From Prevotella sp. (GTDB lineage: Bacteria; Bacteroidota; Bacteroidia; Bacteroidales; Bacteroidaceae), in NCBI GenBank assembly GCA_003483565.1, contig DMYZ01000166.1, forward strand, positions 1-17,577: a stretch of 17,577 nt of DNA. The letters are read 5' to 3'. A program made the position numbers and the translations under genes. The notes beneath the pieces were generated by a model. The model saw only the letters and a list, made by a program, of their open reading frames with translations, made no database searches and was not told the DNA's origin. Position 1 is the first letter of the stretch, and each line of letters begins with the position of its first letter. This document shows positions 1-7,798 of the stretch, piece after piece.

Positions 1-1853
1 ATTTAGCTGTTGATGTTGATCACCGTATGGAAGAATGGGAAGCTCTTGTTTCCCGTACCCATGCTGAGGGGATGAAAGTTATCATGGATTTTGTCCCTAA
101 TCATGTCCATCGCCAGTATCATTCTATTTGCAAACCAGCAGGTGTCCGTGATCTAGGTGAAGATGATGACCAGAGTAAATTCTTTGATCCCCAAAATAAT
201 TTCTATTATTGCGTAGGAGAAAAGTTTGAACCAACTTTTGATTTAAAGGGCGGAACTGATGAACCTTACGAAGAGGCGCCAGCCAAAGTGACTGGCAATG
301 ATCGCTTTGATGCCCATCCTGGTATCAATGATTGGTTTGAGACAGTTAAACTTAATTATGGCGTAGACTATTTGGATGGCAGCGGACAGCGCAATCATTT
401 TGATCCTGTTCCCAGTACATGGCAAAAAATGACAGATATCCTGCTCTTTTGGGCAGGCAAAGGCATTGATGGTTTCCGATGTGACATGGCTGAGATGGTG
501 CCTGCTGAATTCTGGAAGTATGCTACTGATATTGTTAAGGCACGCTATTCACACCTTATCTTTATTGGCGAAGTTTACAACACGGCGCTTTATCGGCGTT
601 ATATTTCTTCGGGGTTCACTTATCTTTATGATAAGGTAGGCATGTATGACTGTCTTCGTTCTATTATCCGTGGAGAGCGTCCTGCCTCATCACTTACTTA
701 TGAATGGCAGAGTACAGATGATATACATGATCATATTCTTTATTTTCTGGAGAATCATGACGAACAGCGTATTGCTAGTGATTTTTTCTGCGGTGACGGG
801 TTCAGGGCTATGCCTGCGGTACTCACAGCTGTACTGATGCGTACTAATCCTTTTATGCTCTACAGTGGACAGGAGTTTGGGGAGAAGGGCATGGATACTG
901 AAGGATATAGTGGCAAGGATGGACGTACCTCTATCTTTGATTATTGGAGTCCGGATACTTTGAGCCGGGCTTACGCAAACCGTCAGGACATGACAGACCA
1001 GGAGCGTCGGTTAGCCATCAGCTATCATAATATTTTCAATATAGCTCTGCACGAGAAGTCGGTATATGAGGGAGAATTTTTTGATTTGATGTATGTTAAT
1101 CCGGAGTCATGGAGATTCAATCCACGTGCGCAGTTTGCTTTTCTCCGTAAGAAAGATGATGAGGCATTATTGGTTGTTGCCAATTTTTCTGATCAGGATG
1201 TCAAGGTTGATGTGATGATTCCCTCTCATGCATTTGATTTTTTAGGGATTCCTGAGAAAGTATTCATTGCAACGGACTTGCTTTCCGGAGATATTCAAAT
1301 AGTTGATTTGAAGCGTAATGGATATTTTCCTGCAGAGGTTGATGCTTATGGGGGAAGGGTCTTTAAATTTAGTGTTAAGATGGAAGAAAAAACTTATATA
1401 TTTAATGAACATAATAAGGATGAATTTCCTCCTGCTCATACAGCTGCACATTTGCTTAATCAACTTATGACCAGTATGTTTCATTGCCAGCGTTGTGAAA
1501 ATGCCAATGTAGAACGTAAGAAGAGCAATATCAGCTTCACACTCGATCATAAACCGACAAAACAGGAGGAAAAAGAGATAGAGCGCGGGATGAATGAACT
1601 TATAGCTGAAGACTTGGCTGTGACCTATGAATACGTTGATTGTGGCCATATCCCGTCTGATGTTCATTTAGATCATATGCCATCAGAGAATTCAGAGATG
1701 TTGCGGTTAGTTCGTATTGGTGACTTTGATGCCTGTCCTTGTGTTGGCAAATACGTTCGTTCTACATCACAGATAGGCAAATTCGTCTTACTTGCAACGA
1801 ATTGGGATGAAATGGCACATAAGTACCGTATTCGTTTCAAAGTTATTCCTTGA
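1..1853 (+). CDS. GH13 alpha-amylase family enzyme fused to an AlaX-like editing domain (5' partial)
   Basis: The gene begins before the window; the open frame starts at base 3. Residues below count from the ATG at 27. Residues 1-450 carry the GH13 signatures: DFVPNH (21-26), GFRCD with the expected nucleophile D153, IGEVY with the acid/base E182, and NHD with D245. A beta-sandwich-like tail ends near YGGRVFKF. This fits an alpha-glucan hydrolase or transferase; exact specificity cannot be read. With no stop between, residues 452-608 resemble AlaX and the alanyl-tRNA synthetase editing domain: HTAAH (471-475), then a D-x-C-P-C-V-G-K-Y-V block (568-577) and a T-x-Q-I-G block. The usual zinc-ligand His of CxxxH is Tyr576. 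M452 (base 1380) could serve as an internal start for the second domain. The GH13 call is firm; the AlaX-like call is good; joint function is unknown. Confidence 0.9.
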   Translation, partial: LAVDVDHRMEEWEALVSRTHAEGMKVIMDFVPNHVHRQYHSICKPAGVRDLGEDDDQSKFFDPQNNFYYCVGEKFEPTFDLKGGTDEPYEEAPAKVTGNDRFDAHPGINDWFETVKLNYGVDYLDGSGQRNHFDPVPSTWQKMTDILLFWAGKGIDGFRCDMAEMVPAEFWKYATDIVKARYSHLIFIGEVYNTALYRRYISSGFTYLYDKVGMYDCLRSIIRGERPASSLTYEWQSTDDIHDHILYFLENHDEQRIASDFFCGDGFRAMPAVLTAVLMRTNPFMLYSGQEFGEKGMDTEGYSGKDGRTSIFDYWSPDTLSRAYANRQDMTDQERRLAISYHNIFNIALHEKSVYEGEFFDLMYVNPESWRFNPRAQFAFLRKKDDEALLVVANFSDQDVKVDVMIPSHAFDFLGIPEKVFIATDLLSGDIQIVDLKRNGYFPAEVDAYGGRVFKFSVKMEEKTYIFNEHNKDEFPPAHTAAHLLNQLMTSMFHCQRCENANVERKKSNISFTLDHKPTKQEEKEIERGMNELIAEDLAVTYEYVDCGHIPSDVHLDHMPSENSEMLRLVRIGDFDACPCVGKYVRSTSQIGKFVLLATNWDEMAHKYRIRFKVIP

Positions 1854-1871
1854 TCATTTTATTTCTTATAT

Positions 1872-1917
1872 AAAATGATGTTTTCTTTGCATAAAAGGGA
1901 ACATCATTTTTTTATTT
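1872..1917 (+). terminator. Rho-independent terminator after the GH13-AlaX gene
   Basis: The arms at 1872-1888 and 1894-1910 pair over 17 positions (11 outer Watson-Crick pairs, then two G-T pairs and four more Watson-Crick pairs) around a 5-nt loop, and a T-rich tract follows. It lies 18 nt past the stop codon. It also overlaps the upstream ATG at 1875, which argues that the next gene does not start there. Confidence 0.85.
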
Positions 1918-1958
1918 TACCAAAATTTCTTTTCTTTGCATTTAACTTTAGAAAAGTA

Positions 1959-2897
1959 ATGGACAGAAAGACGATTTTAACGATAACAGGAAGTGACGGC
2001 ACTGGTGGCTCCGGTGTTCAGGCTGATATTAAAACGATATCTTCTCTTGGTGGGTATGCTGTATCGGCTGTTACCTCTATTACGGTGCAGAATACGCTTG
2101 GTATTCAGCAGTTCTATGATATTCCGGCTCATATTGTCAGCGGACAGGTTGAGGCGATCATCAACGATATGGAACCTGTTGTTGTTAAGATCGGTATGGT
2201 TCGCTCAGTGAGTGTTTTGATGGCTATAGTCAATGCTCTTGTAAAGTATTGTCCTCAATTCGTCATTTATGATCCGGTAGTTTATTCGAGCAAGGGTGAG
2301 CAGTTAATGACAGATGATGTTATCTGCAAGGTACGTGAAAGACTTCTTCCATTGTGTCATCTTGTTATAGTGAGGAAGGCTGAAGCTCATGTTGTTTTTG
2401 ATGAGATTGATGATGATCGGATTTATTTGCTTGATGAAAGTCTGTTTCATGGCTTCACTAATAATTTTTCTTCAGCTGTAGCTTTCTATCTTACTCAGAA
2501 TATGAATAAGGCGAAAGCATTAAAGTCTGCTCATGACTATATTCGCAGGCAAGTGGTTTTGCAACAGGGACTTACGGGAAGAGGATGGGAATTATACCAG
2601 AGTTTTCTTCATCTGCTTTCGAATCATGTTCGGACAAACAGTGATGTAGCTTTTTATGCAGATAAGCTGAATGTGAGCAGTCGTTATCTGGCGCAGGTTT
2701 GTAAGCGTAGCGCAGATAAATCTCCTAAGGCTATTATTGATGAAAATCTTGTAGGAAAAGTAGAGACGGAGTTGACGGCAAGCAGCAAGACCATCCAGGA
2801 AATAGCTTTTGAGTTTGGATTTAGTTCCCAGGCCCACTTGTCGAAATTTTTTAAGAAATGGAAAGGTATTTCTCCTACAGCCTATAGGACAAAGTAA
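1959..2897 (+). CDS. ThiD/pyridoxal-kinase-like domain fused to AraC-type HTH; probable vitamin B6 regulator
   Basis: I chose the ATG at 1959 (312 aa) because the in-frame ATG at 1875 lies inside a terminator hairpin. Residues 3-205 align with ThiD-type HMP/pyridoxal kinases: GSDGTGGSGVQAD (11-23), GYAVSAVTSITVQNT (32-46), KIGM (77-80) and a DPV strand (105-107). The kinase appears dead. The segment between LLP (129-131) and HG (164-165) is about 50 residues shorter than in E. coli ThiD, removing the KGGH nucleotide-binding strand. The catalytic HGTGC motif reads HGFTN. Residues 215-312 form an AraC/XylS double HTH (helices near 230-250 and 278-300, ending in the typical GISPTAYR). The next genes are pdxS and pdxT, so I infer a transcriptional regulator of PLP synthesis that binds a B6 or pyrimidine-like ligand. 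Thiamine-related control is an alternative. Confidence 0.85.
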   Translation: MDRKTILTITGSDGTGGSGVQADIKTISSLGGYAVSAVTSITVQNTLGIQQFYDIPAHIVSGQVEAIINDMEPVVVKIGMVRSVSVLMAIVNALVKYCPQFVIYDPVVYSSKGEQLMTDDVICKVRERLLPLCHLVIVRKAEAHVVFDEIDDDRIYLLDESLFHGFTNNFSSAVAFYLTQNMNKAKALKSAHDYIRRQVVLQQGLTGRGWELYQSFLHLLSNHVRTNSDVAFYADKLNVSSRYLAQVCKRSADKSPKAIIDENLVGKVETELTASSKTIQEIAFEFGFSSQAHLSKFFKKWKGISPTAYRTK

Positions 2898-3001
2898 TGA
2901 TCCTATGAAGAATTTATATAGAGATAATTTTCCTTTAGGGACTTATAGATCTTTTTGTATAGTAAATATTAGAAATTGAATTTTTAAAAAGGTAAGATAA
3001 T

Positions 3002-3877
3002 ATGGAAAAAAACAGACAACAATTAAATCGAGAACTGGCTCAGATGCTAAAGGGTGGTGTGATCATGGATGTTACAACTCCAGAACAGGCGAAAATTGCA
3101 GAGAATGCAGGAGCTTGTGCTGTTATGGCTTTGGAGCGTATTCCGGCAGATATTCGTGCCGCTGGTGGTGTTTCCCGCATGAGTGATCCCAAGATGATCA
3201 AAGGTATTCAACAGGCTGTGTCCATCCCTGTTATGGCAAAATGCCGTATAGGACATATTGCAGAGGCTCAGATTCTTCAGGCTATAGATATCGATTATAT
3301 TGATGAGAGTGAGGTTCTTTCACCGGCTGATAATGTCTATCATATAGATAAGACAGCATTTTCTGTTCCTTTTGTTTGTGGTGCCAAGGATTTAGGCGAG
3401 GCTTTGCGCCGTATTGCAGAGGGGGCCACGATGATTCGGACAAAGGGTGAGCCCGGTACAGGTGATGTTGTACAGGCTGTACAGCATATACGTATTATGC
3501 AGAGTGGCATAGCCCGTCTTGTTTCAATGTCGGAGGATGAACTTTATGAAGCAGCTAAACAATTGAGTGCACCTTACGATCTTGTCAAGTATGTACATGA
3601 ACATCATAAACTTCCAGTTGTCAATTTTGCTGCCGGTGGTGTTGCAACTCCTGCTGATGCCGCATTGATGATGCAACTGGGTGCGGAAGGTGTATTTGTA
3701 GGGAGTGGCATTTTCAAAAGCGGGGATCCTGCCAGGCGTGCCGCTGCTATTGTTGAGGCTGTTACCAATTACAATGATCCGAAGAAACTCGCAGAATTGA
3801 GTGAAGATCTTGGCCCCGCAATGGTTGGCATTAATGAAGAAGAAATTAAAGTGTTGATGGCTGAGCGCGGCAAATGA
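3002..3877 (+). CDS. pdxS: Pyridoxal 5'-phosphate synthase, lyase subunit PdxS
   Basis: PdxS makes PLP from ribose 5-phosphate, glyceraldehyde 3-phosphate and ammonia in the cytoplasm; PdxT supplies the ammonia. The 291-aa length is normal for the family. Visible features: the beta-barrel start GGVIMDVTTPEQA with D23, the Schiff-base lysine K80 in VMAKCRIGH, the second active-site lysine K148 in RTKGEPGTG, and the phosphate-binding FAAGGVATPADAA and FVGSGIF stretches. The C-terminus keeps the LGPAMVGI segment. The gene sits 104 nt after the AraC-type regulator, with no clear terminator between them, and overlaps pdxT by 4 nt (ATGA), which indicates translational coupling. I saw no convincing TAnnTTTG promoter directly upstream; several TATAG motifs occur in the gap. 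Confidence 0.97.
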   Translation: MEKNRQQLNRELAQMLKGGVIMDVTTPEQAKIAENAGACAVMALERIPADIRAAGGVSRMSDPKMIKGIQQAVSIPVMAKCRIGHIAEAQILQAIDIDYIDESEVLSPADNVYHIDKTAFSVPFVCGAKDLGEALRRIAEGATMIRTKGEPGTGDVVQAVQHIRIMQSGIARLVSMSEDELYEAAKQLSAPYDLVKYVHEHHKLPVVNFAAGGVATPADAALMMQLGAEGVFVGSGIFKSGDPARRAAAIVEAVTNYNDPKKLAELSEDLGPAMVGINEEEIKVLMAERGK

Positions 3878-4464
3878 AAATAGGAGTATTGGCACTTCAA
3901 GGTGCATTTTTGGAACATGAACAAATGCTTCATCGCTTAGGAGTAGAATCAGTAGAGATCAGACAGCTCGCTGACTGGGATTTATCGATGGATGGTTTGA
4001 TCATTCCGGGAGGAGAGAGTACGGTGCAGTTGAAACTGTTGAAAGAATTAAAACTTTTTTTACCGTTACGCCAGGCAATTAAGCATGGACTTCCTGTTTA
4101 TGGCACTTGTGCTGGTTTGATCCTGTTGGCAAAGAAGGTGGAAGACGATACTATAGAACGGATCTCAACGATGGATATTACCGTACGTCGCAATGCTTAT
4201 GGCCGGCAGTCGGGCAGCTTTCATATCAATGCGGCAATGAAAGGTATAGAAGGCAAGATCCCTATGACTTTTATCCGTGCACCTTATATAGAGAAAGTTG
4301 CTGAAGGGGTCGAGATCTTAGCAGAAGTGGATCACCATATTGTTGCAGCCCGTCAGGGCAATCAGCTGGTAACGGCCTTTCATCCGGAACTGGACGAGAG
4401 TACGGAAGTGCACCAATATTTTCTCGGTATGGCTAAAGATACGAAAGGTATTCTTACAGACTGA
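3874..4464 (+). CDS. pdxT: Pyridoxal 5'-phosphate synthase, glutaminase subunit PdxT
   Basis: PdxT hydrolyses glutamine and channels ammonia to PdxS in the PLP synthase complex. The 196-aa protein is a class I glutamine amidotransferase. It has the GGEST oxyanion-hole segment (47-51), the nucleophile C79 in GTCAG, and the His-Glu pair H170/E172 in FHPEL. The start overlaps the last codons of pdxS in an ATGA, so the two subunits should be made together. The C-terminus is ordinary. About 600 bp without a gene follow. Confidence 0.97.
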   Translation: MKIGVLALQGAFLEHEQMLHRLGVESVEIRQLADWDLSMDGLIIPGGESTVQLKLLKELKLFLPLRQAIKHGLPVYGTCAGLILLAKKVEDDTIERISTMDITVRRNAYGRQSGSFHINAAMKGIEGKIPMTFIRAPYIEKVAEGVEILAEVDHHIVAARQGNQLVTAFHPELDESTEVHQYFLGMAKDTKGILTD

Positions 4465-4547
4465 TCTGTCCAAAAATAGAGGTAGGGTCATAGGATTAAT
4501 TAATAAAATAAATATTTCCAAAAATATTTATAAAGTTCTTTTTAATG

Positions 4548-4592
4548 CTTGCATATTTCAGCATGATAAACATTTGGTCTGAAATATGCAAG
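4548..4592. repeat. Perfect 14-bp inverted repeat
   Basis: CTTGCATATTTCAG and its exact reverse complement flank a 17-nt spacer, 84 nt after the pdxT stop. Only four T residues follow on the plus strand, so as a terminator it would be weak; it could instead be part of a repeat element or a structured RNA. Confidence 0.7.
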
Positions 4593-4927
4593 TTTTGAGC
4601 ATGTTCGTAAATCGCATATTATCAGTAGTTTGTAAAATGTATTCATTTGAAATTCTGCAAAAGGGCATCTTTTACGAACCATTATAGTCTGTTTTATCTT
4701 GTAAAAAGCCATGAAAGGAGTGATAAAAGATGATGAAATGAATCTCAAAAGTCATCTGAATACAGAAGAATTTCCTCTCATTTGATTCTTATCTGTTATC
4801 AGTTCAAAAAATACCCCCTATTCAAATGCTGGATGTCAGGTTGCAGAAATACACATTATTAGTTAAATGCTTTACAAAAATGAAATAGTCCAATAATAAA
4901 TTTTGGTTAAAAACGTAAAATCTTCAC

Positions 4928-4955
4928 TTTGCTGTAATAAAAAATTATATATTTG
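4928..4955 (+). promoter_or_regulatory. Possible promoter for the secreted TPR gene
   Basis: TATATTTG (4948-4955) matches the Bacteroidetes -7 consensus TAnnTTTG. The nearest upstream TTTG (4928-4931) is 16 nt away, shorter than the usual 19-21. A second -7-like box, TAGATTTG (5034-5041), lacks an upstream TTTG at the right distance. Confidence 0.35.
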
Positions 4956-5104
4956 TTTTAGATTTATAAGAGATTTGATTGAATACCTTTTTTTATTTTA
5001 TGTCTGCAATACTTAAAGTCATTTTGATATTTTTAGATTTGGCATGAAATAGAGTTGAGATATTTATGAAATGGATAGAATTAAACTATTTAATGTATAT
5101 AGCA

Positions 5105-6070
5105 ATGAGTTTATTGAAAAAAAATTTTTTAATCAGCATTTTGCTGTTGGAAAGTATAGGGATCAGTGCTTCTGACAGGACAACTCTTATAGCCAAAGGA
5201 GACAGTTGTGTAGGGCAGTATGATTATTTTCATGCTCTGGAATACTATCAGCAGGCTCGACAACTTTATAATGATAGTAGAATACAGATGAAGATAGCAG
5301 ACTGTTATTACTTTCGTTATGATTTTCAGAAGTGTACAAATTTGCTTAAAGAAGTTGGGGAAGACAGTTTAAGTCATGATAGTTATCGGGAAATTTATTA
5401 TGCTTATGGGGCTGTCAAGCAACTTCCTTCTCAAGTTTATTGGGGAAATCAACTGTTGCATCGTTATCCTATGGACAGCAAAATACTGGCTAGTTTGATG
5501 CATGTTTATTCTAGTGATGTCATTTCACAGCCGCAAGTTGCTGTTGTTCTTGGACAAAAATATTGCAAGAAGGATTCTGAGGATATAGAGGTTAATCGCG
5601 CTTTGGCGGAAGCCTATTTTGTCAATCAAAATTATCAGCAGTCTCTGGATGAGTATCAAAAACTCTTGCAGCAGAAGGATACCACTTTTTCGGGATTATA
5701 TTATATGGGAGTATGCTATGAATATCTTCATCAGCTGGATTCAGCACGGGTTTACCTGGAAGACGCAGTTGCAAAAAAGGAGGATAGTCCGGTTGCGAGC
5801 TACCGGCTTGGGATCGTTGATACTCAGCTTCATCTTAATGGAGAGGCATTACTCAATCTGGCAATTGCTGCCAAATTATATCAACCAGATCCAACATTGA
5901 TGCATCTCATTTATAAATATATGGGTCAGGCAGAAGTAGAACTGAACGATTATGCTAAGGGCATTGAAGACTGGCAGAAGGCTCAGGAATATCTTATGGA
6001 TGATGATTTACAGAAAAGGATGGATGAAGTAAAGAAAAAGCTTCCTGAGGCTGATTCCCCCAAAGGATAA
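5105..6070 (+). CDS. Secreted or membrane-anchored TPR protein
   Basis: A tetratricopeptide-repeat protein of unknown specific role. The frame is open from an ATG at 5066, with further ATGs at 5093 and 5105. I prefer 5105 because the protein then begins MSLLKK plus a hydrophobic stretch ending SIGISAS, a standard signal peptide. This gives 321 aa. The remainder is helical with TPR-like pairs (for example a KGDSC/ALEYYQQA unit near the N-terminus, ALAEAYFVNQNYQQSLDEYQ in the middle, and KYMGQAEVELNDYAKGIEDW near the end). The repeats suggest a periplasmic scaffold for protein contacts. It stands alone: a structured gap lies upstream and a convergent gene downstream, sharing one terminator. The start site is uncertain. 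Confidence 0.8.
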   Translation: MSLLKKNFLISILLLESIGISASDRTTLIAKGDSCVGQYDYFHALEYYQQARQLYNDSRIQMKIADCYYFRYDFQKCTNLLKEVGEDSLSHDSYREIYYAYGAVKQLPSQVYWGNQLLHRYPMDSKILASLMHVYSSDVISQPQVAVVLGQKYCKKDSEDIEVNRALAEAYFVNQNYQQSLDEYQKLLQQKDTTFSGLYYMGVCYEYLHQLDSARVYLEDAVAKKEDSPVASYRLGIVDTQLHLNGEALLNLAIAAKLYQPDPTLMHLIYKYMGQAEVELNDYAKGIEDWQKAQEYLMDDDLQKRMDEVKKKLPEADSPKG

Positions 6071-6113
6071 ATTCTGCAAATATAAATCAGGGATTTTTCT
6101 AAAGTTATATAAG

Positions 6114-6148
6114 ATAAGGGTGTTACTTCATTAAAGTAACACCCTTAT
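6114..6148. terminator. Bidirectional terminator between the TPR gene and rng
   Basis: A perfect 15-bp stem (6114-6128 with 6134-6148) surrounds a 5-nt loop CATTA. T-rich sequence follows on the plus strand, and AT-rich sequence follows on the minus side. It sits between two convergent stop codons, so it probably ends both transcripts. Confidence 0.9.
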
Positions 6149-6150
6149 TT

Positions 6151-7722
6151 TTATTTTGTCTCTTGTTCTTCTTTCATGTCAATAAACTGCTTCTTGTCAT
6201 CATAAAATTCATATTGCAAGAAAGCCATTTTCTGAGACGGAATGACATGAACGCCAAAACCATATTTAAACTGCCATTTCTTTTTCAAAGAGATAAACCC
6301 TTTGTTGATGTAGGCAGCTACATAAGGATTGACATACAAATTAAATTTCTTCACACCAATCTTGTTAACTAGTTGGTCAATTTTTCTTTCGAGAGTGTCC
6401 GTGAAAAGGATGCTTGATTTCACCTTACCCGTGCCAAAGCAACTAGGGCAGGTTTCTTCAACATTGACATCCATTGCAGGACGAACACGCTGACGAGTAA
6501 TCTGCATCAAACCGAATTTGCTGAGCGGAAGGATGTTGTGTTTTGCACGATCCTTTTGCATATCTTTGCACATCCGTTCATAGAGCATCTGACGGTCCTC
6601 TGCCAGGTTCATGTCGATAAAGTCGACAACAATAATTCCACCCATATCGCGCAGGCGAAGCTGGCGAGCCAATTCATCGGCTGCACCTAAATTAACGTCT
6701 AATGCGTTAGCTTCCTGACCTTTCTCGCGGGTTCTGTTCCCACTATTTACATCTACTACATGGAGTGCCTCTGTATGTTCTATAATGAGGTAGGCACCAT
6801 GCTTATAGTTTATCGTTTTACCAAAACTGGATTTAATCTGCTTGGTAATATTAAAATTATCGAAGATCGGTACTTTGCCGGTATAGAGCTTTACGATACT
6901 TGCCTTTTCAGGGGCAATAAGTGACACGTAATGCTTTACCTGCGTCATAATATCTTCATCGTTGACGTAGATGTTTTCGTAAGTAGGGTTAAACAGGTCA
7001 CGAAGCATTGCGACAGCTCTTCCTGTTTCTTCAAAAATTAATTGTGGTCTCTGCTGAGTCTTCTGTGCTTTTTGAATAGCGTCCTCCCAACGCTTTGTCA
7101 AGACTTTCATTTCAGCATCGAGTTCAGCTACACGCTTTCCCTCAGCCACAGTACGCACGATAACACCACAATTCTTAGGTTTGATACTGTGAATGAGTTG
7201 TTTTAGTCTTGCGCGTTCCTCTCCTTTTTTTATTTTTGATGAAACGGAAACTTTATCGCCGAAAGGGATCAAAACCAGGAAGCGTCCTGCAAAAGACAGT
7301 TCACCTGTCAGTCTGGGGCCTTTTGTGGAAATTGGTTCCTTCACGATTTGTACTAAGACATCTTGCCCGACTTTAAGCACATTTTGAATGCTTCCCTCTT
7401 TATCGAGGTCTGGTTGCCGGCTCGCTTTTGCGAAGGGATAAAGTTTTTTTCTGTCGCTTTCTACCTGTTTTACATATTTCTGGTAGGAATTAAACTGACT
7501 TCCTAAGTCAAGATAGTGAAGAAAAGCATCGCGTTCGTACCCAACGTCGACAAAGCAAGCGTTGAGACCTGGCATAAGTTTTTTTACTTTAGCCACATAA
7601 ATGTTGCCAACAGAGAAAGATGCTTGTCGGAGTTCATTCTGATATTCTACCAGTTGTTTGTCCTCCAGCAATGCAATCGAAATCTCCTTTTGTTGAGCGT
7701 CAATTACAAGTTCGCTGGTCAT
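6151..7722 (-). CDS. rng: RNase E/G family endoribonuclease
   Basis: Cytoplasmic endonuclease of mRNA decay and rRNA maturation. The 523-aa length fits RNase G-type enzymes, without the long scaffold tail of E. coli RNase E. It has an S1 domain (about 37-130, with GNIYVAKVKKLMPGLNACFVD) that carries an inserted charged loop near 75-112. A DNase I-like domain follows, with the metal-binding aspartates D324 in VDVNSG and D367 in VDFIDM. The zinc-link is CPSC (425-428). The start at 7722 gives the family's normal N-terminus. The gene lies downstream of HU and a 29-codon ribosomal-type gene on the same strand but is separated from them by a strong terminator. I see no clear promoter in the 34 nt between the terminator and the start, so read-through may supply rng transcription. 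Confidence 0.95.
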   Translation of the reverse strand: MTSELVIDAQQKEISIALLEDKQLVEYQNELRQASFSVGNIYVAKVKKLMPGLNACFVDVGYERDAFLHYLDLGSQFNSYQKYVKQVESDRKKLYPFAKASRQPDLDKEGSIQNVLKVGQDVLVQIVKEPISTKGPRLTGELSFAGRFLVLIPFGDKVSVSSKIKKGEERARLKQLIHSIKPKNCGVIVRTVAEGKRVAELDAEMKVLTKRWEDAIQKAQKTQQRPQLIFEETGRAVAMLRDLFNPTYENIYVNDEDIMTQVKHYVSLIAPEKASIVKLYTGKVPIFDNFNITKQIKSSFGKTINYKHGAYLIIEHTEALHVVDVNSGNRTREKGQEANALDVNLGAADELARQLRLRDMGGIIVVDFIDMNLAEDRQMLYERMCKDMQKDRAKHNILPLSKFGLMQITRQRVRPAMDVNVEETCPSCFGTGKVKSSILFTDTLERKIDQLVNKIGVKKFNLYVNPYVAAYINKGFISLKKKWQFKYGFGVHVIPSQKMAFLQYEFYDDKKQFIDMKEEQETK

Positions 7723-7756
7723 TTCTTTCTTCTTTACTTAGAGATTGTTTCTTAAA

Positions 7757-7798
7757 TTAAAAAGGGTATGTCAAGAAACTTAGTCCCTTGACACACCC
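7757..7798 (-). terminator. Terminator between the microprotein gene and rng
   Basis: On the minus strand a 12-bp stem (7798-7787 with 7775-7764, one G-T pair) has an 11-nt loop and is followed by TTTTTAATTT. A smaller 6-bp hairpin (7800-7805 with 7812-7817) sits just before it. It would end the HU transcript, or attenuate read-through into rng. Confidence 0.85.

Larger units (their letters stand above)
4465..5065. other. Gene-poor gap rich in inverted repeats
   Basis: No credible coding region. It holds an AT-only hairpin (4508-4517 with 4522-4531), a perfect 14-bp inverted repeat (4548-4561 with 4579-4592, 17-nt loop), a 9-bp repeat pair GTTCGTAAA/TTTACGAAC (4603-4611 with 4671-4679) and another 9-bp pair CATCTTTTA/TAAAAGATG (4666-4674 with 4724-4732, overlapping the previous arm). 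From about 4750 to 4920 I see only AT-rich sequence. A possible promoter for the next gene lies near 4928-4955. The structured part could be a pdxT terminator, a small RNA or an interspersed repeat; the sequence alone does not decide. Confidence 0.6.

Noticed and set aside
1242..1667. 141-codon minus-strand frame opposite the AlaX-like domain
   Set aside because: It is the mirror of a clearly conserved coding region and shows no domain of its own.
1875..1958. Longer N-terminus of the ThiD-AraC protein from ATG 1875
   Set aside because: Those 28 codons lie in a terminator hairpin and AT-rich spacer and do not resemble any kinase N-terminus; the family-like start is at 1959.
4542..4748. 68-codon minus-strand open frame in the gap after pdxT
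   Set aside because: Much of its codon content comes from the inverted-repeat sequence, it has no recognisable domain and no promoter consensus upstream on that strand. It is more likely a chance frame.
4711..4785. 24-codon plus-strand frame starting ATGAAAGGAGTG
   Set aside because: Short, no family resemblance, and no promoter or conserved context; not enough to call a gene.
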